Shown here: one piece after another, positions 11,775 through 23,160 of the stretch
Layout of the letters: every line of letters starts with the position of its first letter
How positions within the stretch are numbered: position 1 is the first letter of the stretch
Source of the DNA: Paralvinella palmiformis
Taxonomy: Eukaryota > Annelida > Polychaeta > Terebellida > Alvinellidae
DNA length: 64,000 nt
NCBI GenBank assembly: GCA_025642065.1
Contig: JAODUP010000902.1
Location: 41,001-105,000, forward strand
Direction: 5' to 3'
The notes under the pieces: model-generated
The model's database searches: none
Told to the model about the DNA's origin: nothing
What the model saw: only the letters and a program-made list of their open reading frames with translations
Program-made: the position numbers and the translations under genes

Positions 11775-12114
11775 TGCTCAATCAATTTTAACACAGATAA
11801 GGCAACACATAATTCATCAACACGTTTTGCTTCACTCTGATGTATTTTATCTTCCTTATTTTGCCTGTTTATAATCATATACAGCGGATTACTGGATCAT
11901 CAATGGTTTATTTGCTAAGTCAAAGGTTCTCGGTTCGAAATCCACCGATGATCCATTGATATTTCAATTGCTCAATGGTAAAGTAAATAAAAAATGGATA
12001 CCCCTTTTGGGCGTTGTAAATAATTCAATATTTCGTCATAATATGTTTAATAAATATATTTAATAGATGTTTAATAAATTATGTTATTACTATTGGTTAT
12101 TTAATTATTAATCT
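11775..12114. other. Exceptionally conserved A/B tract ending at the Nimb insertion site
   Basis: Against 39,318-39,673 only a handful of differences are visible over about 340 bp, whereas the flanks (11,690-11,770 and 19,298-19,420) differ at roughly one base in five. It contains a tRNA-like hairpin: an 8-bp stem GGATCATC/GATGATCC around a GGTTCGAAATCC motif (about 11,895-11,955). The pair in B spans about 39,439-39,506. Confidence 0.85.
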
Positions 12115-12129
12115 GTTACACACTGGCAC
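12115..12129. repeat. Target site duplication, left, of the Nimb-like element
   Basis: GTTACACACTGGCAC here against GTTACACATTGGCAC at 19,283-19,297: 14 of 15 positions match. The empty site is preserved in copy B around 39,673-39,687. Confidence 0.85.
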
Positions 12130-12627
12130 CCCTGCGGGTCCAGGGTTTAGAATAGGTCAACTGTATCCCTTGCATGTCGTAAAAGGCGACTAAACGGGGC
12201 AACCTGTTTGCCGCGGGTTACGACCGTAGGAGGGGAAATGGGGATCCCGGTAGTTGAGTGGTGGACACTTCAACAGACTACTTTGGCCCTAATTTCCTTC
12301 TAAGACGGGAGGTCAGAAAGGCCCGATCTGACCAATCAGCTAGTCACGTTTAGCCCTGGATGTGGTTGTTTTCGGACTATTTGTCCTTAAGCAGCCACCT
12401 ACCAGAAGGCAGTGGCTGATGGGTCAACCTTGGAGGATGGTGTTACTTTGGGTAATCGGGTGGATGACACTCATCCACTCGATTCTCCCTTGTAATACTA
12501 TCTTCTGGGGGTATAACACAATTGTATCCCTGATGCACAAGTGTTGGTTACCACACCTCTGTGCATCCTCTCGTTGGACTCCAAGGCGGGTGGGGAGCAT
12601 TTGTGCCGAAACCAAATAAATTCAAAT
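12130..12627 (+). promoter_or_regulatory. 5' leader / internal promoter region of the Nimb-like element
   Basis: GC content rises sharply relative to the flanks. This segment lies between the target duplication and the first ATG of ORF1 (12,628). In I-type LINEs such a leader carries an internal promoter; that role is inferred from the family, not from a motif seen here. Its presence shows that the copy is not 5'-truncated. Confidence 0.6.
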
Positions 12628-13173
12628 ATGGACACCCCCCAACCGCCCCACCCCCCAACAAAAATAAATACTCGCATTCTCACAAAAGGGTCTGTGAAAA
12701 AGCTCCGATCTGGATACCTCATTATTGAAGTCTCAAAGAGGAGCCATTCCGAAAATATGTTGCAAATTGTCCAATACAGGTAGTCCCACATCGCAGAATG
12801 AAATCCAAAAGGCAGTCATACGATGTAGGGACCTCGCCGACACCTCCGAAGAGGAGATATTGGACAATTTGTCAACACAGGGTATAACGGAAGTGAGGAA
12901 GATAAGAGTACAGCGTGATGGACGTCGAATTAATACCGGCACCATTATCCTCATGTTTGGACTTCCTGTCCTACCCACTTCTGTAAAAATATGATTCCTT
13001 CGAGTGATGGTTGATATTTACATTCCAAACCCACTGGGATGTTTCAAGTGCCAAAGGTATGGACACCACGGCCTGTGAGCGAGAGCTTACATGCACCAAA
13101 TGTGGTACAAATGGTCACGAGGATAAGGAGTGTAAACAGAAAACCCACTGCATTAACTGTGATGGAGACCATG

Positions 13174-14909
13174 GATTATTGGTAGAAGAGTCCTGCATAT
13201 CCATGATGGATACATTTGAGCCTTTTACAGAGATTGATATCAGACAGTTGCTGAAAAAGTCATCTAATACTTTCTGTGCAGTTGACCCTATGCTTACATG
13301 GCTTGTGAAAGATTGTCTGGATGTTCTGATAAACCCAATTACGAATATAGTTAATAAATCATAATCTCTGGGTGTTTTCCCAAGATCCATGAAAGCTGCC
13401 CTTGTAAAACCATTAATAAAAAATACACTATGGACTGTAATATTCTAAACAATTACAGACCTGTTTCAAATCTTATATTTTTATCTAAAGTTATAGAAGA
13501 GGCTGTTGCTTTCCATCTAAACAAATATTTAATCAATAATAACCTTAATGAATCACTACAGTCTGCCTATAAAAGTCATCACAGAACTGAAACAGCCTTG
13601 GTTCGAGTGAAAAATGATGATGTCAATTGATCAAGGTAAGCCAGTAATACTTGTTCTTCTGGACCTGTCTGCTGCATTTGATACAGTTGACCATAATGTA
13701 CTTTTCTCTAGGTTAAAAGATATGTTTGGTCTGTCAGGTAGAGTACTTGAATGGTTTAGATCCTATCTGGGACAACGCTCCCAGCGAGTATCTGTTCATG
13801 GTATTTTATCTGACATTCAGTTTTTGTTATCTGGTGTACCACAGGGTTCAGTTCTTGGTACTCTGGTTTTCACAATGTATACCCGTCCTCTTCGAGATAT
13901 GGGGTTAAATATCACTTATATGCTGATGACACACAGCTGTATATATCACTGGATCCTGACAATTAGTTAAATTTCTCCTCTTCCTTGATGAATTTAGAAC
14001 ATTGTATTGCCGATATCCGGCTATGGATGGCTCAAAATCTTCTAAAACTAAATGATAATAAAACAAATATTGTATATTTGGCATCACCATATTGTGTTAA
14101 ATCCCTAAAGACACCAGCATTACAGATAGGTGCATCTTCGATTACCCCTAATGGGTCAGTAAAAAATCTAGGGGTTATTTTTGACCAATGTATTCACATG
14201 CATGAACATGTCACATCAGTATGCCGAGCTGCATACTACCATCTTAAGAACATCCACTGTTTAAAAGCATTCTTGACACAAGAATCACGTGTAACTGTAG
14301 TTCATGCCTTTGTTACATCTCGTATAGACTATTGTAACTCCCTGTTATATGACATATCTGATTATAACATTAATCGCCTTCAGCGAATTCAGAATAGTGC
14401 AGCTTGCATTGTAAAGAAATACTAGAAAATATGATCATATCACCCTAATACTTCAAAAGCTACATTGGCTACCTGTTAGACAGCGTATCCATTTTAAGAT
14501 TCTGTTAATAACTTATAAATCAATTAATGATATGGCGCCAGAATACCTGTGTGAACTGGTTTCCACTATAAAGTCACCCCGAAACTCAGGTATTCCAGTC
14601 AGATACCATTGCAGGTGCCAGTGTCTCGACTCAAGTCACAAGGTGATTGTGCGTTTGGTGTTGCAGCCCCCACTTTGTGGAATAAATTGCCGGCAAATAC
14701 TAGAAATGCGTCGTCTCTTGGAAATTTTAAGTCTCTTCTAAAAACACACCTATTTAAGGTCGCTTTCACAGATAAATAATTATTATCTTTTAAATCATTA
14801 CAGGGTTTTACAGACATTATTTGAGGTATTATTATCTTACATATTATTTGTACAGCGCATTTGAATGGCTCCTGCTAATAAGGGCGCTTGATTAAATATA
14901 CATTATTTG

Positions 14910-14937
<28 letters not shown>
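13174..14937 (+). mobile_element. 5'-truncated L2-like LINE nested in ORF1 of the Nimb-like element
   Basis: The insertion lies between two copies of ACCATG (13,168-13,173 and 14,938-14,943), a short candidate target duplication, and ends in a (TTA)n tail (about 14,912-14,937). The 5' part, including the endonuclease, is missing, as is normal for incomplete target-primed reverse transcription. A closely related copy is found at 37,735-38,175, with the same 3' UTR string ending GAATGGCTCCTGCTA before its own ATT tail. Confidence 0.9.
13203..14760 (+). pseudogene. L2-like reverse transcriptase, decayed
   Basis: Recognisable blocks in order: SNTFCAVDPMLTWLVKDC-like (about 13,266-13,320); NYRPVSNL (about 13,450-13,475); QSAYKSHHRTETAL (about 13,559-13,600); LVLLDLSAAFDTVDHN (about 13,650-13,697); a GVPQGSVLG block (about 13,830-13,860); and YADD at 13,918-13,929 in a frame different from the preceding block. 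The thumb and C-terminal region (NLGVIFDQ, RIDYCNSLLY, LQRIQNSA, LHWLPVRQRIHFKIL) runs to about 14,520, and the end reads PTLWNKLPANTRN...LKTHLF. The catalytic Asp residues are present, but there are at least four frame breaks, so it is inactive. The whole pattern fits the L2 clade. Confidence 0.88.
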
Positions 14938-14942
<5 letters not shown>

Positions 14943-15292
14943 GACTGTTGCTAACCCAGCACAGGCAGAGGTAACACCAGTCACAAAAACTAAGCCACAA
15001 ACAAAAAAGGGGGATACGCCATCACTTTCCTCAGTGATGGAGCCCCTAACATCTCAGACAGTGTCTACGAAAAGAAGTGCAAACAAAACCAAACCCACAC
15101 ATGTTGGATCTAAACCAACAACAACCCCCCCAAAAAAAAAGAGAGAAAAAAGCCGATTAAAACCCCATTGTCGCTCCAAACAAATATAATGTATTGGAGG
15201 ATATTCTGGATGGGTCCTCCATGTACTATGATGACCTGGATAATCCATCGGGAACTCTTCCAGAATAAAATATTAATAAAAATGTACAAGTC

Positions 15293-18200
15293 TATGATAA
15301 ATTGGAATTGTAGAGGATTTAGAAACAAATATAGGTGAAATCAAAATGCTAATGCGGGACTATGACCCAATTGCATTCTGCTGCCAAGAAACATATATGA
15401 AATGTACAGATACAATTAATTGTAGAAAATATTCTTTTTTTCATATATTTCCCGAAGCCACTGACACTAGAGCTTCTGGTGGAGTCACCATTATGATACA
15501 AAAATCGATTCTCCACCAACAAATTAGTTTAAATACCAATCTGCAGGCAGTTTCTGTGACGTTGTCACTCCACAAGACCATGACATTGTGTTAAATATAT
15601 ATTCCACCAAGCTATCCACTTGGTGGAAACGAACTGGATGATTTAATAAGCCAGCTTCCTTCCCCTTTCATCTTAATTGGCGATATGAATGCCCACAACA
15701 CTATATGGGGAAATGCACAACATAATAATAAGGGCAACACATTAGAAAAGTTCATTGAGCACAATAAGCTGTGTTTGTGGAATGATAACACACAGACATA
15801 TATCCATCCAGCAACCGGGGCATCATCTGCCATAGACTTATCCCTGTGCAGCTCATCATTATTTCTTGATTTTGAATGGTCTGTACCTCAGTATCTCTGT
15901 GGCAATGACCATTTTCCAACATTCTTGCATTATAAAAACAAGGCAGCAGTTTTAAATATACCAAAATGGAGTTTTAAGAAAGCAGACTGGTACAACTTTA
16001 AATTTAAATGTAGCCAAGAAATAAATAGAAATACCTTCAAGACTATCAAAAAACAAACAAAAAAAGACGCTGTGAACTCTCCATATTAATGCTACATTTC
16101 ATAGCGGAAATAACAATGCCAAAATCCTCTACGGTTCCAAGAAAACTCCACAAACCCTGGTGGAATGGAGAATGCGAGGAAGCTCTGAAACAAAGAAAGG
16201 GAGCTTTAAACCAATTTAAAACAAATCCCTCCCATGACAATTTGACAAATTACAAAATCGAATATGCCAGGGCCCGGTCGGGTCATTCTTGGAGGGAATA
16301 TGTCTCCCAATTAAATAATAGAACTCCCGTGAATACAATATGGAAAATAATTAAGAAAATATCGGGTAAAGTGGGAGCATAATTACAAACCTAAAAAAGA
16401 TCGGGAATACGTTGGCAGACACTATTGCACACAATTCATCGGCAGAAAACTACACAGACAAATTCAGGAGAAGAAAAAATACCCTTGAACATAAAAAATG
16501 ATGAAATGTATGATAAAAAATTCTCAATAAGAGAATTACTGTATTCTCTCAAGAAAGCCCATGATACTGCCGTTGGACCTGATGATATTCACTACCAGAT
16601 CTTAACACAAATACCTGAGAAATCATTAGAAGTCCTGCTCGACATATACAATGAAATCTGGAATGGTGGTGACTTCCCTTCCCAGTGGAGAGAAGCCACC
16701 ATCATCCCTATCCCCTAAACAGGAAAACATCTCTCAGATCCTGGTAATTACCGTCCAGTAGCACCCACAAGTTGTATTTGTAAAACTTTTGAGCGGATGG
16801 TAATTACCAGGTTAGTCTGGTATCTCGAGTATCATGCCATTATCACTGCCCATCAGAGTGGTTTTAGAAAACATAGATCTACCACAGATCAACCAATTAA
16901 ATTAGAAACAATACTAAGGGAGGGATTATTAAAGGGGCAACATACTGTGGGGATATGTTTTTATCTAGAGAAGGCCTACGATACAACATGGAAATATGGA
17001 ATTCTAAAATACGTATTTAATGCTGGGCTTCGTGGAAATATGCCAAAATTTATCTCAAAATGTTTGACTGGTAGAAACTTTCCTGTGCGTGTTGGTAACA
17101 CCCTCTCTAATTCTTACCACCAACAAGAGGGTGTACCACAAGGAAGCATCTTATCAGTAACATATTCAGCATGAAAATAAATAACATAGTTAAATGCTTG
17201 TTGATAGGTGTTAACTGTTCCTTATACGTAGATGACTTCCTGATAAGCTACCAGTCAAAAAAAAAATGAATCCCATTGAAATAATTATCCAGTTGTGTCT
17301 CAATAAATTAGAAAATTGGGCTGATGAGAATGGCTTCAAATTATCCAGGTCCGAAACACTCTGTGTGCACTTCTGCCAACAAAGGAATTTCATCCAGACC
17401 CGACTCTAAAACTATACGGGGTTGATATTTCCTGTTTTAAAACAAACACAATTCCTCGGGGTAATATTCGACAGCAAGCTCTCCTTCATTCCACATATAA
17501 ATTTCACGATTTGACTCGGACAGATCGAACAACACTCCTCCGTCTGTATAGAGCAGTCATTAGATCTCAACTTGATTACGGGTCGATTGTTTGGGGATCG
17601 GCTCGTAAATCATACATCAAAATACTCGACCCTATACACCACCAGGGCTTGAGAATAGCCACAGGGGCATTTAGGACCTTCCCAGTGGAGAGTCTTTATG
17701 TTGAATCTAATTAGGAATCTCTTTACAGACGGAGAGAACGACTGTATCTGCAATATGCACTACAGTTAAGTAGTACTCCGGCAAATCCTACATTTGAAAT
17801 GATGTTTAACCCTAAACTCCAAGATAACTTCTTACTCAGACCGAAGACTATCCCAACTTTAGGAATTATAATTCGGTCTTTGAGAGAAGACTTGGAGATT
17901 GAACCATGTCAAATAGATGAATATACGCCTACCTCATATCCCGATTTGGGATATGATGGAACCAATAATTTAGTATGGTCTAAGAGCGAGGAAGAAATCC
18001 GATGTTTGTCCATCGGTATTTCAGAGCCGTTTTCACATCATACAAAATAAATATGATGACCATCAGTTCATCTATACTGATGGTTCAAAAGAAGGCGATA
18101 TAGTAGGATGCGCCTTCGTTTGTGGTAGGCAGTGCGTGGTGTAACGTCTGCCTGACGAGGCCTCCATATAAACAGCAGAACTTCGAGCTATTTACCTCGC

Positions 18201-18775
18201 ACTCCATCATGGTATTAGCTCTACTGGGGGACAAATGTATTAAATGCGTGGATTCTTTGTCCTGCCTACAGGCCATAGAACATTTAGACATAGAAAATCC
18301 ACTTGAAATCAGTATTTTAGAACTACATTCCACCTTGAAAGCTCTACACAAGGATGTAGTATTCTGCTGGGTACCGAGCCATGTCGGTATTCGTAGCAAT
18401 GAACTCGCTGATAAGGGTGCCAAAACTGCTCTAAAAGGTCGGAAGATCAACATTCCACTACCGTTCACTGACTTCCGACCTATCATAAAGCAATACGCAA
18501 GAAAGCAGTGGTCAGATTTCTGGTCACTGCAATCTGAAAATAAATTGCATGCATTACAGCCTGCCTTAGGATGTTCGATGTGGTCCTGTCCGGAAAGGCG
18601 TCGTGAGGAAATTTTGCTCTGCCGTTTACGGATCGCCCATTCTTTCCTCACCCATAGATACCTCTTGGCTGGAGAAGATCCATTAGGGTGTATCACCATA
18701 TCAGAGTACACTACTACCATGCAGAGACTGGGAAAGAGCTGCTGGAAAATATTGCCCCGGACACAATTTTAAACT
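15293..18775 (+). pseudogene. Nimb-like ORF2: endonuclease, reverse transcriptase, RNase H, decayed
   Basis: An ATG at 15,293 opens with INWNCRGFRNK, typical of the AP-endonuclease start. QETYMK (about 15,388-15,405), GDMNAHNTIWG (15,679-15,711) and GNDHFP (15,901-15,918) mark catalytic Glu, Asp/Asn and His positions. The reverse transcriptase runs about 16,500-17,500: AVGPDDIHYQIL, NYRPVA (about 16,745), HQSGFRKHRSTTDQ (about 16,849), LEKAYDTTW with Glu in place of the first catalytic Asp region (about 16,966), EGVPQGSIL (about 17,128) and YVDDF (17,225-17,239). RNase H spans about 18,060-18,425: IYTDGS, AELRAI, VDSLSC and the PSHVGI...NELADKGAK block, so all four catalytic acids can be located, but across two frames. 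The usual CCHC motif after RNase H is not recognisable. Multiple frameshifts and stops. Confidence 0.9.
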
Positions 18776-19282
18776 TCCTAAGAGAAGCTGGTCTTTTCTT
18801 CTTAATATAATTTACTTAAAGTGGTAACATCTAGTCAGCATCATTCCAAAGAGAAGCTGGTCTTTTTTTCCTTAAAAGTAGTTATTTAGAGTGAGAACAT
18901 CTAGTCAATGTCATAACCCTACCTTTTATTTCCTCTATAGAAGCAGGTCATCTCTTTTAACATAAATCTATTTAATTACCTCTAGTCAAAACTAGTCATT
19001 ATCTCCTATATTTCACATGTTATTTACCCTGTTGGACAATTAAGAATCTGATTTTATCTTTTTAACAAGTTTATACACATATACACCAATGTATTATTTA
19101 CCATTTATACTTAATAATTTACATCCTAGCTTATACAAACATTTTATCAATGCCAGTAATCCGGCTTTTTAACCTTTTATAACGATTGGTTAACACGGTT
19201 TTATTTCCAAACACTCTAGGACATCGAATGGCCTAAATTGTGCCGATGTGTCGTTAAACAACATTCGTCCATCCATCCATCC
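18776..19282 (+). other. 3' UTR of the Nimb-like element with internal repeats
   Basis: A unit beginning AAGAGAAGCTGGTC and ending ATCTAGTCA occurs at about 18,779-18,841 and 18,850-18,915, with a third, more diverged copy at about 18,938-19,003. The element ends GTCGTTAAACAACATTCGTCC followed by CATC units (about 19,265-19,282), a 3' end resembling other I/Nimb elements. Confidence 0.75.
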
Positions 19283-19297
19283 GTTACACATTGGCAC
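19283..19297. repeat. Target site duplication, right, of the Nimb-like element
   Basis: Pair of 12,115-12,129 with a single mismatch. Confidence 0.85.
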
Positions 19298-20437
19298 GTC
19301 TACTAATAAGTTTATATCTAAGGTAAAATTAATATATTGTAAATATAAGTGCTAAATATTAACAATTGACGAATGATATACTCGATTTTCGAATCCGTAA
19401 TTAAATGTTAGCCAAACAAAAAAACACTCCTCGATATATAATAAAATCAAAACATGATTGTTTCATATTAATAGTATATACTATTTGTGAGAGTATACAA
19501 TCAGATATATGCACAACTGGACTGCATATGACCGAGCTGATGGCATAAGAGGTATATTAAGGCTAAGGTTGCTTCATAGACTTGCTGTAATGGCCGATAA
19601 AGCAGGTATAAGTTTTAGTGATAGCTTCCTGAACAAAGTTAGCAAACATAAACTAGAATTTCGCTGATATTAGCCTATAAATATTGTTATATTGACATTA
19701 ATACCTTAGAGAGAAGTTCTGCTGTAATGGTCAACCACATAAGTTGCCCAAATATTGGGCTGATATGTACACCATCCTTTTAAAAGATCATATTTTATTT
19801 CAATCAACTAGAATTAATACGCGGAGCAGGTGTGGTTAGATGCCACCTGGAAATATATTTCAATAATTTACCAATAAGTGATTAATAATAACATAACTCT
19901 TTAGTTCACTTCATTATGTATTCTGGTGACTTGTTTATTTGATCGATCTTATATAATCAGTAAGCCATTGCAAATAAGGCGTCAAAAAAGGTCAGCGGTT
20001 ACTCGCAGACTATTGAGCAATTTCCTTTCTAAACATTATCTTTATGGAATAAATGTTATTTTAAAACATTACGTAATCCAACTCACTCTTGAAGGTGTAT
20101 GATGATGCCATAGAGATTCATTAATTGGCCATATTTCAGGTATGACCGCCGACGAAGCTAAATAAATCACTCACTCACTGACTGACTCACTGACTCACTC
20201 ACCCACTAACTCACTCACTCACTCACTCACTGACACACTTACTCACTCGCTCACGTACTCACTCCAAAGCCAATGATAAAAATCATCTACTTTTACCATC
20301 ATTTTCACTTCAGCGATTTCTATAATTTCAGTCATCCGAACATCACTCAATGCATCTCCAATCCTGAATGTTAACCGATATTTGTCATATAGGTTCAAGT
20401 ACGTCTCTTGCTAAGAAGGATAACACGTATTTAAATA
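19298..20437. other. Duplicated block with a SINE-like 3' end and (ACTC)n
   Basis: Pair of 39,690-40,800. A string GGTATGACCGCCGACGAAGC followed by TAAATAAATC (from 20,137) runs into an interrupted (ACTC)n tract at 20,164-20,262. The same string and tract occur in copy B (40,570-40,645). A related end (GTGGGCGTGGAGCCAAGACT plus ACTC units) lies at 50,260-50,560, so this looks like the tail of an old SINE with a CACT-type repeat end. Confidence 0.65.
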
Positions 20438-21630
20438 CAGTTAGAATCCCTTAATCCCGACATCGTTTATCCGACAAATCCACCTTCCGACACATTATTG
20501 TCTGTGGCGGATTTAGCTCCATTATAAATGTCAATGTAAAATGACCTCGGTAATCCGACAATACGAAAATGTTACCAAGTATTTCCGCTGTTCAGTCATG
20601 CAAGACACACCAACATGTTCTCAGTAATGGTTAATTAACTCGCCCACCCAAGATAATTGATATATCGTAGCCAATTACAACCGTCCTTGACCATGCACAC
20701 CGTCAAATGATGCTTCCATTGATTGTGGCCATTTCATTGCCAAACATAATCATTTTTGTCTACTTACAAAGACAAATGTGTGATTTTTCTAATAAGAAGA
20801 TCATGAGTTAATCTGGTCTTCAATGCTATTCCGTACCATTGCACACGGTTATTGCATATTGGGTTAAATACGGAGGTACAAGTTACTTGCCATCAAGTGA
20901 ACTCCGGTGGCTTAGCGGTTAAGCACCTGGCACTTGGCGACAAGGGTCACAGGTTCGATCCCAGCAAGAGGTCGAAACATTTCCAGAGATTACTTTCTCG
21001 GCTCATAACATCGTGGTTGACTGACCACGTTAAATGGCACCACCGTCTCCACTGAATTAATCAAAGTAAAGGAGGACGTTAAAGACCACTGAGGACGTAA
21101 AACACTCTGGCAGTGACCACCCTCAGGGTATTTCGGCTCCATCTTTCCGTACTGCTCCCCTGTGAGTGGTGAGGGAGGAGGCGTTTCTCAACCAATCTAA
21201 TATTGAGGTTGTGGTGAATAACTGGCAGCCTGGGGATTCTTCCAGAAAAATTAAACAAGCAAGTACTTGCTATCTGATTCACCTATATGGTTGTCGAAAT
21301 AATAATAGGGCAATATGTCAAGTCTAGTAAATAAACGTCCTTGTGTTGATATTTCTGCTGCCCAGAAGCGTGACATATGTCAACGGATTCTATTAAACAG
21401 ACCTTTATGTTGGACTTTTGTTCTGGTCATTTATTGTCATAATTGTTGAAAATAAATAAATTGTTGCGGATGTTGCGTATTATTTGTTGTTACATACAGC
21501 GACATATCTTTGCAATCTACAAATGTGTGACACAGACTACCGCTATGTCACGGATTCAATATTCCGACATTCGGTTTTATCCGACATATTATCATGCGAC
21601 AAACCTTGTCGGATTAACGAATTCTGACTG
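20438..21630. mobile_element. pogo/Tigger-like non-autonomous DNA transposon, copy A only
   Basis: Flanked by TA on both sides (20,436-20,437 and 21,631-21,632). The left end reads CAGTTAGAATCCCTTAATCC and the right end, reverse-complemented, CAGTCAGAATTCGTTAATCC. Inside each end are more GACA/TCCGACA motifs. Ends starting CAG with TTAATCCGACA and a TA target are characteristic of pogo/Tigger members of the Tc1/mariner superfamily. No transposase frame is present, so it is a non-autonomous derivative. Copy B is uninterrupted at about 40,800, confirming the boundaries and a post-duplication arrival. Confidence 0.88.
20895..21259 (+). mobile_element. tRNA-derived SINE nested in the pogo-like element
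   Basis: A good A box (TGGCTTAGCGG, 20,908-20,918) and B box (GGTTCGATCC, 20,952-20,961) at tRNA spacing start the element. The body continues about 300 bp and ends A-rich (AGAAAAATTAAACAAGC). Candidate target duplication: CAAGTTACTTGCCATC at 20,879-20,894 against CAAGTACTTGCTATC at 21,260-21,274, with one gap and one mismatch. The 67-codon open frame over the head is rejected as coding. Confidence 0.85.
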
Positions 21631-21632
21631 TA

Positions 21633-22985
21633 TGTAAGAGTACACCACTCTGCCATGTTTGTTCCGTTATTATCGAGAATTATAGCCACGAGATCCGGAA
21701 TCCATATGATAACAACAACAATAAGTATATCGAACGTGAATGATAAATCTTCCACACAATGACTATCTTACGTGATGTCCAGCTTGATGTTTTATTGTAT
21801 TGTAGTCAAATCAGCACCGATGTTTTCTTTGACTCTGGTACACATTCTGATCCGATTGATTTATTATTGAACATGACCATGAATGGGATTTATTTTATCA
21901 ATCACCAGTAACCATCCAGTTTGGAATAGAAGGCACTTTGCACAATTTCCCATGGAGCCTTTGTGGTGATCGTCAGCAGGCATTAATCAATGAGACCGCA
22001 TTAAAACTTTGCAAACTAGAGAAAAGGTGTCTTTCAACTATTCTGAATAATAGTTTTATCAGTGATAGTTATAGGAGAATTGTAAGTTGAGGGATTTATA
22101 CCTTTCGTGCATGTAAGATATCAAATCATAACTCCATATCTTTGTTATTCTTACCAGAGCCCGCTATGTAGACATTTGATGCGATAAGTTCATCTACCGT
22201 GATTAAAGTGAGTGTCTATATATAACGTATCATACATTATTATTGACATATTTTCCATATGGAAATTATTATGTTTAAGTTCAGCGGTCTGTGTATGTGT
22301 GTATGTGTGCGTGAGTGCGTGCGTGCAGCTGTCGATGTGTGTGTACAGGTGTGCATTTTTATTTGTAGCAAATTATGAAACTGGACTGGAACAGATAATA
22401 GCCAATCGTGAATAAACAAAATATGACTGTTTCATCAGGGGGATGAAATTACATTAACCTGTTTTCATACTGATAAATTTGTCATGTCTTTCACCAAACA
22501 ATTTCCCATTCGTGTATTGCTTGAAGCATGCTCACGTCAAAGTAGGGTCGCTATATCTAGATTAGCCACGTAATATATTGTTATCATTTAACTGTTTAAT
22601 CTTTCCAGATGTTCGCATTCGTGAAGAAACAAAATCTGCATGTTTCATGATGAGGACGAAACACATTAACGTATTTTCATACTGATGAATGTGTACTCTC
22701 ACCAGTTCTTAAGTCGCCCAAAACACCTATTCATCATCTATAAGCCTCTGTTATTAAGAAATATTTATGATGCGGCAGTTTTCATTAAAGTCAGAATTAT
22801 TAAATCAATAATTTAGATCCAATTAATATATGATAAACGCTGTATAGCGAGGTATTAAGGCATTATAGACTCGGTACTTTGAACATTATATATTAACATA
22901 GTCCAAACATGATAGCTACTGGAATACATTGATAATAGCAGATATTAATATTAATTATGATAAGCAAATCAAAATTGGCATTAAT
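21633..22985. other. Duplicated non-coding block (pair of 40,805-41,825)
   Basis: Aligned along most of its length. It includes a short TG-rich patch (22,288-22,350) not shared with B. No gene recognised. Confidence 0.7.
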
Positions 22986-23019
22986 AAAACGGAATGATGA
23001 AAGAGATCTGGAATTTGAC

Positions 23020-23160
23020 TTGGCGCTGCTTAGGGAAATAAATCTCACGAACGCAGGTATTGAATCAGATTCAAACCCACAAGCTGCAGGTTTCCCATGC
23101 GCTACTCTAATCACTGCGCCAACGGAACGTCCTCTAGAGACGATGAGAAAGACGATTTCC
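23020..23160 (-). mobile_element. tRNA-derived SINE remnant, minus strand, older than the duplication
   Basis: Minus-strand reading gives an A-box-like TTGGCGCAGTGATTAGAG (reverse complement of 23,106-23,122) and a degraded B box GGGTTTGAATCTGA (reverse complement of 23,066-23,079). The head side is shared with copy B (about 41,900-41,960), where the middle is deleted, so the insertion predates duplication. Confidence 0.6.

Larger units (their letters stand above)
12628..15189 (+). pseudogene. Nimb-like ORF1 (nucleic-acid-binding, zinc knuckle), split by an L2 insertion
   Basis: The protein would bind the element RNA in the cytoplasm as part of the retrotransposition particle. The start ATG at 12,628 follows the leader. 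A frameshift near 12,780 moves reading to the frame of 12,784-12,991, where a stop is followed by a VDIYIPNPLGCFKCQRYGHH stretch (about 13,007-13,066): the first CCHC knuckle. After another shift comes CTKCGTNGHEDKEC (about 13,094-13,135) and then CINCDGDH (about 13,151-13,174). The frame is cut by the L2-like insertion and resumes after 14,943 with a Pro/Thr/Lys-rich tail ending at 15,189. All essential knuckle cysteines and histidines can be found, but in three frames. Confidence 0.85.
12130..19282 (+). mobile_element. Full-length, inactive I/Nimb-like non-LTR retrotransposon
   Basis: The order is GC-rich 5' leader, ORF1 with CCHC zinc knuckles, ORF2 with AP endonuclease, reverse transcriptase (YVDD) and RNase H, a 3' UTR with internal repeats, and a (CATC)n-like end. 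This is the layout of I-superfamily LINEs with RNase H. The leader starting CCCTGCGGGTCCAGG resembles Nimb-type elements of molluscs as I know them. The element is bounded by a 15-bp target duplication and absent from copy B. An L2-like LINE has landed inside ORF1 (13,174-14,937). At least eight frame breaks or stops make it inactive. Confidence 0.9.

Noticed and set aside
11895..11955. Functional tRNA gene
   Set aside because: Only the outer stem and a B-box-like motif are present. The T stem does not pair, the B box has an extra base, and no anticodon arm is convincing.
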